DNA of 64,000 nucleotides from the NCBI GenBank assembly GCA_012103475.1, contig WLWS01000001.1, positions 1,015,881-1,079,880 on the forward strand, written 5' to 3'. A model generated the notes under the pieces. The model made no database searches, was not told where the DNA came from, and saw only the letters and a list, made by a program, of their open reading frames with translations. This DNA is from Gammaproteobacteria bacterium. Its GTDB lineage: Bacteria > Pseudomonadota > Gammaproteobacteria > Eutrophobiales > Eutrophobiaceae. Both the position numbers and the translations under genes were made by a program. This document shows, piece after piece, positions 54,294-61,965 of the stretch. The stretch's first letter is position 1. Each line of letters begins with the position of its first letter.

Positions 54294-56414
54294 TCAATTT
54301 TGCGGACAACTTTGGCCGGCTTTAATTTGTTTATGCGGCTGAACCATCGATACGCGCTGTTTGACAGGCACAATATGCTGTTGCAGCCGCCAGTTATAGA
54401 CACTGGCGAAAAACAATATCCGGCGTACGTATTTTCTGGTTTCTGTAAAAGGGATTTGTTCAATCCAGATTTCGGCCTCTTCGCAGTCTTTTTTCGGTAA
54501 CCAGCGTTTAACATTTGTGGGGCCGGCATTATAGGCCGCTGTTGCCAGAACCATGTTGTTATTGAAGCTGCCGTACATTTGTTTGAGGTAGGCACTGCCT
54601 ATTCTGATGTTTTTGTCAGACTGCAATAACTGTTTGGTGTTGTAATTCCTAAGACCTATGTTCTTTGCCGTATGCTTACCAGTTGCCGGCATAACCTGCA
54701 TTAAACCAAGAGCCCCGGCCGGCGAACGAACGTCTTCGATAAACGCACTTTCTGCCCGGGTCAGGGCGTAAAGCCAGGCAATATCCAGCTTTCGCATTTT
54801 CGAAAATTTTTCCATCGCTGCATTAAAAGGCATCGGAAAGCGCGTGATCACATCGTCATATAGCTCAGCCTTGGCAAGCGTCAGAATGGCACGGTCGTGC
54901 CATCCCCAGTTAGCGGCAATTTGCGCTGCAATTTGTTTCTGATAACTGGTTAATTGTTTCAAGCCGTGATGCCATTCGCGGCGGGCGGAGTAATGTGATC
55001 CGATATAGTAAAGTTCACGAGCACGTTGAAAGGTAGCCAGGGTTGAGAGGTTTTGCCACTCATCCAGATCTTCAGGCAAGGGATGATAGTTCATCTGGTA
55101 GGTCGCATTGATGCGATCCGCAGCGAGAAAGCCATAATAATCCCTTTCTTTAGCCAGCCACTCATAAATTGGCATGGCCTCGTCGGTCCTAACCAGTTCT
55201 TCCAGAGCTCGTGCCCGCCAGTAAAACCAGCGCAGACGTATTTTCTCAACAGCGGGCTGGCCTTCAGTCCATTCAACTAATGTTGCCCAATCTTTCTCTG
55301 GCAGTATCGTACGCAGACGCAGATTCCATGCTTTTTCATCTACCCGGTCGACACTCAGATTACCCAGCAATGTTTTTGCGAGTTTGTGTTTCTTTTGAGC
55401 CGCTCTTATCGCCAGACCGTAATCAACATCAGCAAGTTCAGCATCATTAAAACTGTAGGCTGGTTTAATAATTGGCCAACGTTGCAAAGCACGATTGATA
55501 TTCTGCCGAGTCAGTCGTTTTATTCCGTAAAGCAATATCTCTCTGGCTTCCGGTTCATCTTCAAAGGTCACATTACTGGTGCGCTTTGTCGGATTGGCGC
55601 GCATATTCAGCCAGCGCTGAGCCCAGATTCGTTTGTCACTGGTGAGCTTCCGTGAGAGATAGGTCGTCAGACCTGTCTGTCCGTTTTCCATGGCCAGACG
55701 AATACGCTGCCAGACAAGTTCATCAGTTAACAGCTCGCTTTTATACAGTAGTTTGAACGCGGCATCACACTGAGGCGGCAGAGATTCGCCGCTTAGCCAG
55801 ATAGTTCGTATGTCTTCAAGCAGGTAGGCTTCCTGCTGTTGTTTTATCCGCGCTGTCAAATGGTGACATTGCAGGGTCTTATCAGATTGCGGGGTATAGT
55901 GCTCGATAAAGGTTTGCCAGTGCCTTCGTTTTACCAGCAGATTCAGCCACGATTTACGCAAATCATTAGCCATGGGAAGATCATTGTACAATTTGAGAAA
56001 CTCAATAATTTCTTCCTTTTTTACTTTCCACAGACGTCTCTTCAGGTAGTCATAGCGCAAGTAAGGGTAAAGAGGATAGTCTTTCAGAGTCTCCGCTGTC
56101 TTTTTAAATTTAGTCAGCTGTCCGGCTCGTAAGGCCTTTTTGGCAGCCAGATAGTCTTTGCGTTGTTCAATGAGAATACTGCCATCGTCAGCCTGGGAAG
56201 TGACTGGCAAGATAAGAAAAACAAGCAGGCTCAGTATTGAGCGCAGGAAGCGGGGACTGCCCTTTGAGTAAACAGATTTATTCTGGTGCACAACAGTTTG
56301 ATTTATCGGAGAAGCAAAGTTCAATTGTGCATGGCGTGAGCGGATAATCAAAGCCTTAATATAGTAATATTGCATGCTTACTGACGATCGGAGTTGAAAA
56401 AATGCCAAAAGCAA
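54294..56414 (-). CDS. slt: Soluble lytic murein transglycosylase Slt
   Basis: Periplasmic muramidase. A signal peptide is seen at FLRSILSLLVFLILPVTSQA, about residues 56-76 of the long frame. The long frame begins at 56414, but that overlaps the divergent DUF427 gene; the GTG at 56291 leaves a more normal signal peptide and is my preferred start. The helical superhelix domain fills the middle, and the C-terminal catalytic domain has LYALTRAESAFIEDVRSPAG with the catalytic Glu, LGLMQVMPATGKHTAKNIGL and ATAAYNAGPTNVKRWL. The frame length of 706 aa fits the Slt family. Confidence 0.92.
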   Translation of the reverse strand: MLLAFFQLRSSVSMQYYYIKALIIRSRHAQLNFASPINQTVVHQNKSVYSKGSPRFLRSILSLLVFLILPVTSQADDGSILIEQRKDYLAAKKALRAGQLTKFKKTAETLKDYPLYPYLRYDYLKRRLWKVKKEEIIEFLKLYNDLPMANDLRKSWLNLLVKRRHWQTFIEHYTPQSDKTLQCHHLTARIKQQQEAYLLEDIRTIWLSGESLPPQCDAAFKLLYKSELLTDELVWQRIRLAMENGQTGLTTYLSRKLTSDKRIWAQRWLNMRANPTKRTSNVTFEDEPEAREILLYGIKRLTRQNINRALQRWPIIKPAYSFNDAELADVDYGLAIRAAQKKHKLAKTLLGNLSVDRVDEKAWNLRLRTILPEKDWATLVEWTEGQPAVEKIRLRWFYWRARALEELVRTDEAMPIYEWLAKERDYYGFLAADRINATYQMNYHPLPEDLDEWQNLSTLATFQRARELYYIGSHYSARREWHHGLKQLTSYQKQIAAQIAANWGWHDRAILTLAKAELYDDVITRFPMPFNAAMEKFSKMRKLDIAWLYALTRAESAFIEDVRSPAGALGLMQVMPATGKHTAKNIGLRNYNTKQLLQSDKNIRIGSAYLKQMYGSFNNNMVLATAAYNAGPTNVKRWLPKKDCEEAEIWIEQIPFTETRKYVRRILFFASVYNWRLQQHIVPVKQRVSMVQPHKQIKAGQSCPQN

Positions 56415-56686
56415 GTTGGAAAGGAACAGTTCTGGCCGAAACTGAAGAATATGAAGTGGTTGAAGGAAATATCTATTTTCCGGTGGATTCGATAAACAGC
56501 GAATTTTTCAAGGCCAGTGCGACGCAAAGCCATTGTCCCTGGAAGGGCGATGCCAGTTATTACGACATACAGGTTGGTGCTGAAGTTAATCCTGATGCAG
56601 CCTGGTATTATCCCGAGACCAAAGATGCAGCAAAAAATATACAGGGCTATATTGCGTTCTGGAAAGGCGTCGAGGTAATTGAGTAA
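56402..56686 (+). CDS. DUF427 protein, 94 aa
   Basis: Small soluble beta protein with the complete DUF427 pattern: WKGTVLAETEEYEVVEGNIY, FPVDSINSEFFKASATQSHC, PWKGDASYYDI, then AWYYPETKDAAKNIQGYIAF. The conserved S-x-C-P-W-K-G patch is the likely binding or active site. Function unknown. It starts at ATG 56402 after a GGAG and overlaps the upstream part of the long slt frame. Confidence 0.92.
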   Translation: MPKASWKGTVLAETEEYEVVEGNIYFPVDSINSEFFKASATQSHCPWKGDASYYDIQVGAEVNPDAAWYYPETKDAAKNIQGYIAFWKGVEVIE

Positions 56687-56691
56687 ACAGA

Positions 56692-58071
56692 CTAAATAAC
56701 ACGGCCCGGGTTAAGAATCCCTCTCGGGTCAAAGGTGTTTTTTAATTGTCGCATCATCTCAATTTCGATTTCATTGCGCGAGTGTTGCAAATAGCGGCGT
56801 TTCAGTTTGCCAATACCATGTTCTGCTGAGACAGACCCGGAGTACTCACCAACGAGTTTGTAGATGGTATCGTAAATTACGTCTTTATCTTCTTTGCGAC
56901 CGGTTCTGGCAATGTAGTGCATGTTACTATCGCCAAGGTGTCCGAATATTAAAATTTTAACAGCTGGAAAGCGTTCGAGAAGAATCCGGTTTGCGCGTTC
57001 CAGAAATTCCTGCATACGACTGATGGGCACGCTGATATCAAAGTTAGCACAGGGTGCCAGAGCCGGTAGTATGTCACCGACACCGTCGCGTATCTGCCAG
57101 AAGCCAGCGCTTTCTTTTCCTGATTGTGCAATTGCGGCATCTTCAATCAGTCCGGACTCCAGAGCTTGCTCAAGCAGTGTTTGAAAACCTTGAGTATCCT
57201 GTTCCTGATTCGAACCTTCAGCTTCCATGAGTACATAAAAAGCGTGTTGTTTATCAAAAGGTGAGTGCAGGTGCGCAACACTGTCGACAACCAGATCAAA
57301 ATAGTTTGCCCACATCACTTCGTAAGAGCTCAAAATTCCACCGAGTTGCTTGCCGCTAAGTTGTAGTAACTTAATTACATCCGCATGCGTTTTCAGGGCG
57401 CATAAAGCGGTACAACGGCTTTCCAGTTTGGGAAACAGACGCAGAACAACCCGGGTGACGATACCAATCGTGCCTTCACTGCCGATAAAAAGCTGTTTCA
57501 AATCATAACCGGCATTATTTTTAAGCATTTTGTTTAAAGAGGTAACGACGGTGCCATCGGCAAGAACTGCCTCCAACCCGAGAATTAGGGCGCGGGTCAT
57601 ACCAAATCGAATAACCTGATTACCACCGGCATTGGTCGATACGTTTCCGCCGATAGTACAGGAACCGCGTGCGCCGAGATCCAGAGGGAAGGACAAACCC
57701 GCATCGACCGCAGCTTCCTGAATTGTTTGCAATGGCGTGCCGCTCAGCACCGTCATGGTCATCGCGTCAAGGTCAATTTCTTCAATACAGTTCATTCTTT
57801 CCAATGATACTGCCAGTTCACCATTGTCCGGAATCGCGCCTGCAGATAGTCCGCTTAGCCCCCCTTGTATGGCAACAGCCTGTTGCGCCTTGTGACAGTG
57901 TTTCAGCAAGACTGACAATTCTTCTGTACTTGCAGGACGGATGATAGCGGCGGGCGGTTTGCTCGCGCTTTCGCCACTCCAGTCTGCCAGATGTCGATCA
58001 TCCTCAGAGATTTCGGTCAAGACGGTTTTTTCACCAAGTTCTTTTTTCAGGGTATCAATAAGAGAAGTCAT
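56692..58071 (-). CDS. FAD-linked oxidase, D-2-hydroxyacid dehydrogenase type (GlcD/Dld2-like)
   Basis: 459 aa of the VAO/PCMH flavoprotein family. The FAD-binding PCMH domain has VAIQGGLSGLSAGAIPDNGE, LDLGARGSCTIGGNVSTNAGG and GSEGTIGIVTRVVLRLFP. The C-terminal FAD_oxidase_C region has FGHLGDSNMHYIARTG and VSAEHGIGKLKRRYL with the metal/substrate histidines. Substrate is likely D-lactate, glycolate or D-2-hydroxyglutarate. Six bases after the L-2-hydroxyacid oxidase gene, it completes an operon able to oxidise both enantiomers. Confidence 0.9.
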   Translation of the reverse strand: MTSLIDTLKKELGEKTVLTEISEDDRHLADWSGESASKPPAAIIRPASTEELSVLLKHCHKAQQAVAIQGGLSGLSAGAIPDNGELAVSLERMNCIEEIDLDAMTMTVLSGTPLQTIQEAAVDAGLSFPLDLGARGSCTIGGNVSTNAGGNQVIRFGMTRALILGLEAVLADGTVVTSLNKMLKNNAGYDLKQLFIGSEGTIGIVTRVVLRLFPKLESRCTALCALKTHADVIKLLQLSGKQLGGILSSYEVMWANYFDLVVDSVAHLHSPFDKQHAFYVLMEAEGSNQEQDTQGFQTLLEQALESGLIEDAAIAQSGKESAGFWQIRDGVGDILPALAPCANFDISVPISRMQEFLERANRILLERFPAVKILIFGHLGDSNMHYIARTGRKEDKDVIYDTIYKLVGEYSGSVSAEHGIGKLKRRYLQHSRNEIEIEMMRQLKNTFDPRGILNPGRVI

Positions 58072-58077
58072 AAGGAA

Positions 58078-59235
58078 CTATCGAATCTTGCGTAGGCAGG
58101 AAGATTTTATTTGTTCAATGCTCGTACATCCAAGTAAACGCATATTACGTTTTAGCTCTGCGTCCAGTATTTGCAATGCCCGGTCGACTCCGGCTTCGCC
58201 ACCTGCGGCAAGTCCATATAGATAGGGCCGGCCAATCATGCAGGCATTGGCGCCCAAAGCCAGCGCTTTGATAATATCCGTTCCCCGGCGAAAACCGCTG
58301 TCCATGATAATCTCGCACTTGTCTCCGACTGCGTCCGCAATTTCCGGTAATACTTCCAGAGGTGAAGGGGCGTGATCCAGCTGCCGACCACCGTGGTTAG
58401 ACACCACGATACCATCAACGCCGAGTTCGGCTGCCTTCATAGCATCTTCAACATGGAGTATGCCCTTGATGAGAAATGGACCCTGCCATTCTCCCATCAT
58501 CCAGGCTACGTCGTCCCAGCTAATATTCAAGGCAAGCTGTTCGGCCATATATTTGAGCAAAGCTTTTGGATCGGATGAGCTATCAAGTCTGCTGTCGCCT
58601 TGAATGTTTGCTGTAACAATAGGTGGGGAGGTGAGCATATGCCAGCACCAGTAAGGGTGCAGGCCAGCCTCCAGTACCGTGTTCAGACTCGGTCTGGGTG
58701 GAATGACCAGACCGTTACGCATGTCGTGTTCACGATTGCCGGGAGTACTGGCATCGACAGTGAGGCACAGAGCCTGATAAGCCGAATCTTTAGCGCGTTT
58801 GATGAAATCCATTAGCAAAGCCCGGTCCTTATAGACATAAATCTGAAACCAGCGCTTGCTGCCAATTTCTGCAATATCTTCTATTGAAGTGTTCGATACT
58901 GTTGAAAGTGCATAAACGAGATCGGCTTTTTTCGCTGCTTTCGCAACCGCCACTTCACCAAGATGATGAAAAGAACGGGTAAACGCAGTTGGACAAAGTA
59001 TCAGAGGGGAACTGTGTGTTTCCCCGAGCAGATTAATGGAGCAGTCGATCTCTTCAACATCAACCAGTGTTTTTGGTACTAACTGATAGCGTGAAAAAGC
59101 ATTACGATTGCTTCGGCCGGTGTATCCGTCTTCGGCAACGCCATCAATATACTGGAATAATGCAGCGGGAAGCTTCTTCTTTGCCAGCTTACGCAGATCG
59201 TCGATATTTACACAACGGGATAAGCGCTTGTTCAT
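58078..59235 (-). CDS. FMN-dependent L-2-hydroxyacid dehydrogenase (LldD family)
   Basis: 385 aa, TIM-barrel flavoenzyme. FMN and active-site motifs: FQYIDGVAEDGYTGRSNRNA near residue 26, LILCPTAFTRSFHHLGEVAV, ALCLTVDASTPGNREHDMRN and the catalytic His/Arg in GIVVSNHGGRQLDHAPSPLE, with IIMDSGFRRGTDIIKALALG. Likely L-lactate or a related L-hydroxyacid; a mandelate-type substrate is also possible. In tandem with the D-type oxidase and directly downstream of the Nramp-like gene (five-base gap). Confidence 0.92.
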   Translation of the reverse strand: MNKRLSRCVNIDDLRKLAKKKLPAALFQYIDGVAEDGYTGRSNRNAFSRYQLVPKTLVDVEEIDCSINLLGETHSSPLILCPTAFTRSFHHLGEVAVAKAAKKADLVYALSTVSNTSIEDIAEIGSKRWFQIYVYKDRALLMDFIKRAKDSAYQALCLTVDASTPGNREHDMRNGLVIPPRPSLNTVLEAGLHPYWCWHMLTSPPIVTANIQGDSRLDSSSDPKALLKYMAEQLALNISWDDVAWMMGEWQGPFLIKGILHVEDAMKAAELGVDGIVVSNHGGRQLDHAPSPLEVLPEIADAVGDKCEIIMDSGFRRGTDIIKALALGANACMIGRPYLYGLAAGGEAGVDRALQILDAELKRNMRLLGCTSIEQIKSSCLRKIR

Positions 59236-59240
59236 CTAAA

Positions 59241-60497
59241 TCAGCTTTGAAAAAAACTCAGATAACCATAAAAAACAGCAACTGAAAACATGACGACGAT
59301 ACCCGCTAGACTCCAAATCTGCATAATCTTTCCTGGGCGCTGATCAGGAGGAACTTCATCAGAGTACATGGCGCGGTGGTTAAACGTGGCCAGCAGAGGC
59401 GCCGTAACAAAGGCCACGCTAGTGGCAAAATCAATAAAAGTTTTAAAGGACTTCAGGAACAAGACCAGAATCAGGCTCGCTCCAAGGATCTGAACAATAG
59501 TAAAAATCGTTTGAAAATTAACCTTCAGTTTTCTGCTGGCTGGCAGTAGATCGTGAACTACCGCAGTGGCGACTCGGGGACAGGCATCAAGATTGGCGAT
59601 TACCGTCGATATCATTACCGCCAGTGCGGCAATGGCAATCAATAGTCTGGCCCATTCACCGATGACCTGAGTGAACATATCAATTAGCTGAGCTGCGAAG
59701 CCACTCGGACTGGGGCTGGTTTCAATACCGGCGTTATAAATAAAGGCGGTACCCATCAGTACAAAGCAGAGGGCAAGAATGATGGTGCCAAAGTAGCCGA
59801 GGTTGAAGTCGAACTGTGTGTCTTTCAGTTTCAGGCTCTGGTTTACCGACTTCGCTTTTTCGCAAACCCAGAATGACTGGTACACAGAAACGGACACGCC
59901 GGTTGGCATCCAGCCGGCGATGGCAATCATGAATAGATAAGTTTTCGTATCAAAAACAATTTCACCGGTCAGATCATTGCTCTGCCAGTTCAGTTCGGGC
60001 ACGGTAAGACTCGCTGCAACTAAAGTCAGAACTGAGAAAAGCACGACAATCAGCTTAACTACATTCTCGACTAAACGGTAACGACCGGAAATCAGCAGAC
60101 CGGCTGCGCAAACAAGAATGATAAAAGAGAGTTGGACATCGCCGACGCTGACGTTAAGAACATTCTTAAATACGCCGGTTGTAACCAGCACAACGGCAGC
60201 ACTGGCGACAAACATATCCAGGGGAAATCCGAGCAGAAAAATGAATTGGGTAAAGCGACCCTGATGTTTATAGGCACGCAGTAATGATTTCCCACTTGCG
60301 GTAGCGTAATCCGATCCGAAACGAAATGCAGGGTACTTAATCAGACAGGTAAATACGATTAGCAGACTCAGAGTCAAGCCATAATTGGCACCTGCACGAG
60401 TTGACTGAACCAGATGCGAGACGCCAACAGCCACGGCGGCAAACATGAGTCCCGGGCCAAGTGTTTGCTGATATTGGGTGACTAGCTTTTTCAGCAT
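59241..60497 (-). CDS. Nramp-related transporter lacking canonical metal-site motifs
   Basis: 418 aa with 11 or so helices in the Nramp arrangement. Opening helix: LGPGLMFAAVAVGVSHLVQS, then TRAGANYGL. In metal-transporting Nramp proteins this position carries D-P-G-N; here it is replaced by GVSHLVQSTRAG. The helix-6 motif expected as M-P-H is GWMPTGVSVSVYQSFW, with no His after MP. So it may move something other than Mn2+/Fe2+. It leads an operon with the two hydroxyacid dehydrogenases, which makes a linked metabolite or cofactor metal conceivable. Confidence 0.82.
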   Translation of the reverse strand: MLKKLVTQYQQTLGPGLMFAAVAVGVSHLVQSTRAGANYGLTLSLLIVFTCLIKYPAFRFGSDYATASGKSLLRAYKHQGRFTQFIFLLGFPLDMFVASAAVVLVTTGVFKNVLNVSVGDVQLSFIILVCAAGLLISGRYRLVENVVKLIVVLFSVLTLVAASLTVPELNWQSNDLTGEIVFDTKTYLFMIAIAGWMPTGVSVSVYQSFWVCEKAKSVNQSLKLKDTQFDFNLGYFGTIILALCFVLMGTAFIYNAGIETSPSPSGFAAQLIDMFTQVIGEWARLLIAIAALAVMISTVIANLDACPRVATAVVHDLLPASRKLKVNFQTIFTIVQILGASLILVLFLKSFKTFIDFATSVAFVTAPLLATFNHRAMYSDEVPPDQRPGKIMQIWSLAGIVVMFSVAVFYGYLSFFQS

Positions 60498-60521
60498 TGG
60501 CAGGTTTTGGTCTCTGAAAAT

Positions 60522-61634
60522 CTAATGACGCGCGCCCATAGTCATTGCGCGTTGTGCGACACTTTCTAGATCGTCATTTGTGCCGGACTCAATATCTCCG
60601 GTGCCGAAGCCAGGCCAGCCCTGACAATGTCTAATTACCAGTTCGTTCAGAGCGTTGATATGAATACCCTGATCGTTCAAGGCCGGGATGTAGGAGAATT
60701 CACCGCCGCCTGCGTCTTTAAAAAACTCCATATTCTGAATTTTGATTTCTTCAAGGGTTTCAAGACAATCAGCAGAAAAACCCGGACAAATTACCTGTAC
60801 ACTTCCAACACCAGCTTTGCCCCATTCAATCAGAGTTTTGTCAGTATAGGGTTTTAACCATTCCTGCAAACCTAGCCGCGACTGAAAGGTGAGTTTCCAC
60901 TGATCGTCTTCAAGTTCAAGTTGTTCAACTATCAGTCTTGCCGTTTTCTGACATTGGCAGAAGTAGGGATCACCTGCCGCAAAATATTTTTGTGGTAAGC
61001 CGTGAAAAGAGAACAACAGTTTTTCCGGTTTTCCGGATGTTGCCCAGAAATCACGAATACTTTCTACCAGAGCATTAATATATGGGGGGTAATCGTGGTA
61101 ACTGTTAATGGTCCTTATTTCCGGGATGTGACGCCATTTTTTCAGTTGGCGCATAACAGCATCAATTGTCGTGGCTGTAGTGGTTGCTGAATATTGCGGG
61201 TAAAGCGGCAGAATAAGTAAACGCTGAACATTATCTTTGAGTAATTTCTCAAGCGCAGATCCAATATCTGGTGAGCCATAACTCGTCGCCAGCTCGAGTC
61301 TGAACATGTCTCCATATTGTCCCTGTAATGTCTCTCTGAGCAATGTTGCCTGTCTCTTTGAGATTGCCAGTAAAGGTGAGCCCTCATCAGTCCAGACTTT
61401 TTGATAGGCCCTGGCTGATTGACGTGGGCGTGTGCGCAGTATGATGCCATGCAAAATAAACCACCAAACTGGTTTTGGGACTTCAATAACTCTCGGATCA
61501 GAGAGAAATTGACTCAGATAGGATCTTACCGCCGGAGTCGTCGGCGCATCTGGTGTACCAAGGTTTGTGAGTAATACACCCGTACGTACAGGTTGTCGGT
61601 GTTGATACTCAGGGTTGCCCTTATATTTCGCCAT
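60522..61634 (-). CDS. hemH: Ferrochelatase
   Basis: Inserts Fe2+ into protoporphyrin IX, the last step of protoheme synthesis. GVLLTNLGTPDAPTTPAVRS is the N-terminal signature, LLFSFHGLPQKYFAAGDPYF holds the conserved catalytic histidine, and VQVICPGFSADCLETLEEI with YIPALNDQGIHINAL completes the core. 370 aa, usual for gammaproteobacteria. It follows the small hypothetical gene by three bases, and the Nramp-like gene starts 24 bases downstream, so heme synthesis and that operon may be co-transcribed. Confidence 0.94.
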   Translation of the reverse strand: MAKYKGNPEYQHRQPVRTGVLLTNLGTPDAPTTPAVRSYLSQFLSDPRVIEVPKPVWWFILHGIILRTRPRQSARAYQKVWTDEGSPLLAISKRQATLLRETLQGQYGDMFRLELATSYGSPDIGSALEKLLKDNVQRLLILPLYPQYSATTTATTIDAVMRQLKKWRHIPEIRTINSYHDYPPYINALVESIRDFWATSGKPEKLLFSFHGLPQKYFAAGDPYFCQCQKTARLIVEQLELEDDQWKLTFQSRLGLQEWLKPYTDKTLIEWGKAGVGSVQVICPGFSADCLETLEEIKIQNMEFFKDAGGGEFSYIPALNDQGIHINALNELVIRHCQGWPGFGTGDIESGTNDDLESVAQRAMTMGARH

Positions 61635-61637
61635 AAT

Positions 61638-61937
61638 TTATTTATTCTTCTTTGTCTGGCCGCTACGAAGAGTCTTCCGGTACTCATCGTAGATTTTCAT
61701 GCACTTGTCGCCAAGCTCGGATTTCTCATCAATATTATCGACGTAAAAACGAACCAGTGAACGCATACTACCTTCGACCCGTCCCGGACTGCTGTCACTT
61801 TCCATGCTGCTTACCAGACGTCTCAGGTAGCGAAGCAAAAACCACTCAATGGAATCTAACTCGTAGTTAGCGGCCTCGATTTGCTTAATGTGCTGTCTGA
61901 CATAAACTCTGAGATCGCCAAAATAAATTTCTCGCAT
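61638..61937 (-). CDS. Hypothetical protein, 99 aa
   Basis: No family recognised. The protein is charged and mostly helical (VRQHIKQIEAANYELDSIEW, LRRLVSSMESDSSPGRVEGS), with a basic C-terminus (SGQTKKNK). No signal or membrane segment. Its stop is three bases before the hemH start, so the two are likely one transcript. The upstream gene is the frameshifted permease, 28 bases away. Confidence 0.65.
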   Translation of the reverse strand: MREIYFGDLRVYVRQHIKQIEAANYELDSIEWFLLRYLRRLVSSMESDSSPGRVEGSMRSLVRFYVDNIDEKSELGDKCMKIYDEYRKTLRSGQTKKNK

Positions 61938-61965
61938 GGATGATAGACCATTCTTTATTGTTAAT

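Noticed and set aside
54260-54595. Separate small gene at the slt 3' end
   Set aside because: It reads the slt catalytic region in another frame and has no start signal.
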